A stretch of DNA of 5,955 nucleotides from Actinomycetota bacterium (GTDB lineage: Bacteria; Cyanobacteriota; Vampirovibrionia; Obscuribacterales; Obscuribacteraceae): contig CAJCIF010000131.1 in NCBI GenBank assembly GCA_903970355.1, positions 1 through 5,955 on the forward strand. Direction: 5' to 3'. The notes below the pieces were generated by a model. It was not told the origin of the DNA, made no database searches, and worked only from the letters and a program-made list of their open reading frames with translations. Positions 5,196 to 5,955 of this stretch are shown one piece after another. Position numbers and translations under genes: made by a program. Position 1 is the stretch's first letter. Each line of letters opens with the position of its first letter.

Positions 5196-5955
5196 ATGAA
5201 ACCATGGTCCTTTCCAAGAGTGTCCGGCGCGCTCGCTTTGGTGGTTACTGCCACTTTTGGCTTAGTTGCAATGAAGCAAGCATTCGCCGCTTCAGAAGGG
5301 GCAGTGTCGACCTCGGTTGGTCTCCCCAACCAGCAAGCCGCATATTGTCAATCTGGCGAAAACGCCTTGACGGTGGGTGATTATCCCCGCGCCGAAAGAC
5401 TATTCCTTGAATGTTTGCCCGGCTCGAAAAAATCAAAGGCTACCGAAGCTATGGTTCATGAGGGCCTGGCAGAAGCCTATATCTGGCAGAGCAAACTTTC
5501 GCAGGCAGCATCCGAATCAAAGAAAGCATATTCCCTTGTCTCATCTGCCTATGGCCCAGACTCTGCTGAGATGGCACGCGTGCTGGACGGATATGCCTGG
5601 CTTTATTTTGGACAAGGCAAATTGGACAAAGCAATTGAATCGAGTCGAGACGAAATTACAATACGAGCCAAACTGCCCGATTTAAAAGAGCTGGCCGAAG
5701 CTCAAGCCAATCTTGCCTACTACCTGGAAACAAATGGTGTGTATGTCGAAGCAGCGAAGATTTATGGCGAGGCATTACAAAACACAAGCAAAGCACTCGG
5801 TGCAGATTCGGTTCCAGCTGCAGACATTATGGAACGACTGGGAGTGGTTCTGCAGAAATCGGGGAATGCTAAAGATGCACTGCAATACTTCAACGCTTCC
5901 CTCAAAATAAAAGAAGCGCGTCAGGCAGTTTATGGCATTTACACGCCAAAGGACT
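5196..5955 (+). CDS. Exported tetratricopeptide-repeat protein, C-terminus cut by window edge
   Basis: The first 253 residues are visible and the frame is open at the right edge. The start ATG at 5196 has AGGTAA at 5185-5190 as its Shine-Dalgarno. Residues 1-31 form a Sec signal peptide: a basic start (MKPWSFPRVSG), a hydrophobic core (ALALVVTATFGLVA) and an A-F-A cleavage site before A32. After it come about five TPR helix pairs at a ~42-residue period: about 47-78 (GENALTVGDYPRAERLF), 83-115 (GLAEAYIWQSKLSQAA), 126-158 (LDGYAWLYFGQGKLDKAI), 168-200 (ANLAYYLETNGVYVEAAKIY) and 209-242 (ERLGVVLQKSGNAKDALQYF). The long inter-repeat loops with 'YGPDS' and 'LGADS' are typical of kinesin-light-chain-type TPRs. 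TPRs are protein-binding scaffolds, so the protein probably acts in the periplasm or outside the cell. Its partner is unknown. It diverges from the 142-residue gene and shares the 11-bp repeat array with it. Confidence 0.92.
   Translation, partial: MKPWSFPRVSGALALVVTATFGLVAMKQAFAASEGAVSTSVGLPNQQAAYCQSGENALTVGDYPRAERLFLECLPGSKKSKATEAMVHEGLAEAYIWQSKLSQAASESKKAYSLVSSAYGPDSAEMARVLDGYAWLYFGQGKLDKAIESSRDEITIRAKLPDLKELAEAQANLAYYLETNGVYVEAAKIYGEALQNTSKALGADSVPAADIMERLGVVLQKSGNAKDALQYFNASLKIKEARQAVYGIYTPKD

Noticed and set aside
4993..5380. Short frames on both strands across the divergent promoter region
   Set aside because: They overlap the repeat array and the starts of the two better-supported genes. 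Their translations of the repeats and signal-peptide DNA look random.
5377..5910. Plus-strand frames of 102 and 65 codons
   Set aside because: They are out-of-frame shadows of the TPR gene, which has clear helix-pair periodicity in its own frame.

Overview
The window is ordinary protein-coding bacterial DNA of moderate GC (mid-40s percent by eye). It holds four genes in alternating orientation (<- -> <- ->); no RNA genes, insertion sequences or CRISPR arrays were seen. The gene style is a very large soluble protein with an RHS-like 'YDxxG/DG' N-terminus and a long helical body, a compact HtrA-like protease, a lineage-specific small protein, and a Sec-exported TPR protein. It recalls Candidatus Obscuribacterales (Melainabacteria/Vampirovibrionia), a group that includes a described polyphosphate accumulator. 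That placement is inference from gene style, not from a marker gene.

Layout. Positions 1-3414 (minus) are one uninterrupted reading frame of 1138 codons that runs off the left edge. Its first ~240 residues are beta-hairpin YD/DG repeats. The rest is helical, with degenerate repeats that resemble annexin repeats, and a hydrophobic segment lies at the window edge. Positions 3415-3790 are a divergent control region with an 11-bp-spaced direct repeat. Positions 3791-4561 (plus) encode a cytoplasmic-looking trypsin/HtrA-fold protein that keeps the catalytic His and Ser but has Gly where the triad Asp should be. It converges, with a 31-bp gap, on a 142-residue unrecognised protein at 4593-5021 (minus). 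Positions 5022-5195 are a second divergent control region. From 5196 (plus) to the right edge runs a signal-peptide-bearing TPR protein, cut by the window.

The most striking signal is in the second control region. Four tandem 11-bp repeats at 5089-5132 read on the minus strand as CTGTCAC-type heptamers separated by 4 bp, which is the layout of a PhoB-type Pho box. The last repeat overlaps a plausible -35 element of the 142-residue gene, and the array lies just upstream of a plausible promoter for the TPR gene. I infer that this divergent pair is controlled by an OmpR/PhoB-family response regulator, possibly in response to phosphate. No metabolic pathway links the four genes; the pair sharing the repeat array is the only functional connection the sequence supports.
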